From the NCBI RefSeq assembly GCF_963678225.1, contig NZ_OY782764.1:2113001-2177000 (forward strand): a stretch of DNA of 64,000 nt, given 5' to 3'. Below, piece after piece: positions 62,574 to 64,000 of this stretch (position 1 is the first letter of the stretch; each line of letters starts with the position of its first letter). Both the position numbers and the translations under genes were made by a program. Source of the stretch: an uncultured Cohaesibacter sp. Lineage in GTDB: Bacteria; Pseudomonadota; Alphaproteobacteria; Rhizobiales; Cohaesibacteraceae. Below the pieces are notes generated by a model, which was not told the origin of the DNA, searched no databases, and saw only the letters and a program-made list of their open reading frames with translations.

Positions 62574-63566
62574 TCAGAAAATTTTGGAGTATTTGTCGAC
62601 GTTGCTTGCGTCATAAACAAATGGCTGAGGCAGCGAGGTTTCCAGCTTGTCATCGAGCTTGAAGGTGCCCATTCGGCCCGCATCCAGCTCGTCACCAGCT
62701 TTCACTTCACCCTTCTGGATCAGGTCATAGGCGAGGTAGGTGGCTGAGTAACCCAGATCGATCGGGTTCCAGATGGCAAATGACTTGATAGAACCGGTAT
62801 GCACATAGCCAGCCAATTCAGAAGGCAGACCCAGACCGGTTACATAAACCTTGCCAACCATGCCCTGATCCTCAACCGCCTTGGCTGCGGCAGAAATCGC
62901 GACCGTTGACGGAGCGATAATGGCTTTGAGGTCTGGATAGCGACGCAGCAGGGCGATGGTTTCGCGATAGGACTTGTCAGACTGTCCCATGCCATAGGCG
63001 ACATCCACGAGATTCAGCTTGGAGAATTCGTCAGATGGAAGCAGCTTTTTCATTTCTTCAATCCACTCATTCTGGTTGGTGGATTGAGGGGTTTCGGACA
63101 GGATGGCGATTTCGCCTTCCGGACCGATTGCGTCAACTGCCATTTCCAGCTGTGCCTTGGCTGCTCCGGCCGCAGTTGCCGGATGCATATGCAGCATGCG
63201 GCCTTCCGGTGCGATTGCGGAATCGAAGGACAAGACCTTGATGCCGCGTTTCATCGCCTTTTTGGCAACCGGAACAAGAGCGTCGGGGTCGTTTGAGGAA
63301 ATTGCAATGGCATCGACGCGTTGTGCGATCAGGGCGTTGATCACCTCGATCTGGCCTTCAGCGGTAACGACGGCCGGAGCGTTGAAGATGAGTTCAACCC
63401 CACCAATTTCCTTGGCGGCTTCGTTGCCCCCGTCTCGTGCTGCTTCAAAGAAGGCATTGCCGAGGCTTTTGGGCACCATGGCGATGCGGACATCAGCAGC
63501 CATAGCCGCAGATGTTGCCATAAGGCCGGCAATCGCGGCCATTGATAGCAGGTGTTTCAGTTTCAT
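62574..63566 (-). CDS. rhaS: Rhamnose periplasmic binding protein
   Basis: 330 residues; signal peptide ending SAAMAADV. Family 1/RbsB-type: IAMVPKSLGNAFFEAARDGGNEAAKEIG, DAIAISSNDPDALVPVAKKAM and the last-lobe VYVTGLGLPSELAGYVHTG. First gene of the ABC set here; together with rhaM, fucO and rhaD it points to L-rhamnose as ligand. Symbol follows rhizobial usage (not the E. coli regulator RhaS). Confidence 0.88.
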   Translation of the reverse strand: MKLKHLLSMAAIAGLMATSAAMAADVRIAMVPKSLGNAFFEAARDGGNEAAKEIGGVELIFNAPAVVTAEGQIEVINALIAQRVDAIAISSNDPDALVPVAKKAMKRGIKVLSFDSAIAPEGRMLHMHPATAAGAAKAQLEMAVDAIGPEGEIAILSETPQSTNQNEWIEEMKKLLPSDEFSKLNLVDVAYGMGQSDKSYRETIALLRRYPDLKAIIAPSTVAISAAAKAVEDQGMVGKVYVTGLGLPSELAGYVHTGSIKSFAIWNPIDLGYSATYLAYDLIQKGEVKAGDELDAGRMGTFKLDDKLETSLPQPFVYDASNVDKYSKIF

Positions 63567-63604
63567 AGTCTCTCTCCCTATCTACTATGGATTTTCCAAT
63601 GCAT

Positions 63605-63644
63605 GAAAGAGGCCCTTGGTTTTCCTCCCGAGAGGGCCTCTTTC
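63605..63644 (-). terminator. Intercistronic hairpin between rhaD and rhaS
   Basis: GAAAGAGGCCCT / AGGGCCTCTTTC, a perfect 12-bp stem with a 16-base loop, 8 bases after the rhaD stop. The T run on the minus strand is absent, so it is probably a partial terminator or RNA-stability element; on the plus strand it is followed by GTTGCCTTTT. Confidence 0.6.
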
Positions 63645-63652
63645 GTTGCCTT

Positions 63653-64000
63653 TTAATCGTCCAGGAAGTCGGGTTTCTGGACGAGCAGTTTTTCGAAATA
63701 GTCGGTGAGTTGGCCGAGTAGTTCTTTCGAGATGGTTTGTCTTTCGCCACCGGCGGACAGCACCTTGCGGTGGATGCCTGCGGCCTTCTCGATGGTTTCA
63801 ATCAGTCCGAAGACGGAATCCGGGTTGGCTTCGGAAGCGAAAATGCCGTGGTGCGACCAGGAAATGATACGCCCCTTTTCCATTTCCTTGATGGAGGCAT
63901 CGGCGATCTGCGTGGTGCCGGGCAGCATGGGGGGAACGATGCGCACACCATCAGGGAAGATCACGATGCATTCGGGCATCTTGGTCCAGAGCGCCATCGT
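63653..64000 (-). CDS. rhaD: Rhamnulose-1-phosphate aldolase, C-terminal part (cut by window end)
   Basis: 115 residues are visible; the frame is open at base 64000, so the 5' part lies outside. ALWTKMPE, then RIVPPMLPGTTQIAD, WSHHGIFASEANPD (with the zinc-site histidine region), FGLIETIEKAA and ERQTISKE match the C-terminus of RhaD. It splits L-rhamnulose-1-phosphate into dihydroxyacetone phosphate and L-lactaldehyde; FucO then handles the latter. RhaA/RhaB equivalents would lie upstream. Confidence 0.88.
   Translation of the reverse strand, partial: TMALWTKMPECIVIFPDGVRIVPPMLPGTTQIADASIKEMEKGRIISWSHHGIFASEANPDSVFGLIETIEKAAGIHRKVLSAGGERQTISKELLGQLTDYFEKLLVQKPDFLDD

Noticed and set aside
1-64000. 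Possible CRISPR arrays, insertion sequences, prophage or transposase genes
   Set aside because: No regular repeat-spacer pattern and no transposase, integrase or phage motif was seen on either strand.

Overview
The window looks like the chromosome of a marine or salt-exposed alphaproteobacterium, most likely of the order Hyphomicrobiales (Rhizobiales). This rests on the conserved alphaproteobacterial block hisD / UPF0262 / low-molecular-weight phosphatase / infA / maf / yacG, on ectABC with a dedicated aspartokinase, on a rhizobial-type hmuPSTUV haem operon, on a rhizobial-type rhamnose ABC system and on the large number of ABC importers. Genus-level assignment (for example Cohaesibacter-like) is only a guess. 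No phage, insertion sequence or CRISPR array was seen. Layout: (1) 1-2795: the 3' part of a large repeat protein with an acyltransferase-like C-terminus, then a 44-residue protein gene with its own terminator. (2) 2834-9226: a minus-strand operon of PfkB kinase, LacD/DeoC-type aldolase and a polar-amino-acid-type ABC importer, with a divergent GntR regulator; the substrate is unknown. (3) 9280-20905: two pyrimidine-related operons, each next to one of two paralogous XRE regulators. The plus-strand operon encodes an NitT/TauT-type ABC importer with two permeases, a uridine-phosphorylase-like enzyme and phosphopentomutase. The minus-strand operon encodes PyrK, class 1B PyrD and an M20 carbamoyl-amidohydrolase, the enzyme set expected for degrading orotate or a related pyrimidine. 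One operator, TTCTCAA-N2-TTGAGAA, lies before both operons and before the second regulator gene. (4) 21345-34987: polyamine uptake and breakdown: glutamine amidotransferase, aldehyde dehydrogenase, FAD oxidase, class III aminotransferase, two glutamine-synthetase-like ligases, PotFGHI-like transporter and a GntR regulator. A TTTGTGATCACAAA palindrome recurs before its transcription units. (5) 35124-40184: a 39-residue membrane protein, the hisD-to-yacG housekeeping block and tRNA-Phe(GAA). (6) 40464-47699: osmoprotection: an alpha/beta hydrolase with a choline/betaine-binding protein and a divergent BetI-like regulator, then ectR, ectABC and the ectoine aspartokinase. (7) 47851-50237: AraC regulator, NmrA-like reductase and a DUF4345-like membrane protein. 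(8) 50287-57043: haem receptor, divergent from hmuPSTUV. (9) 57195-64000: L-rhamnose use on the minus strand: the 3' part of rhaD (runs off the window), a four-gene ABC importer, rhaM and fucO. Functional themes are scavenging of nucleosides, polyamines, rhamnose and haem, plus compatible-solute synthesis. The strongest candidates for undescribed biology are the two-operon pyrimidine regulon with its paralogous XRE regulators, and the kinase/aldolase/amino-acid-type ABC operon.
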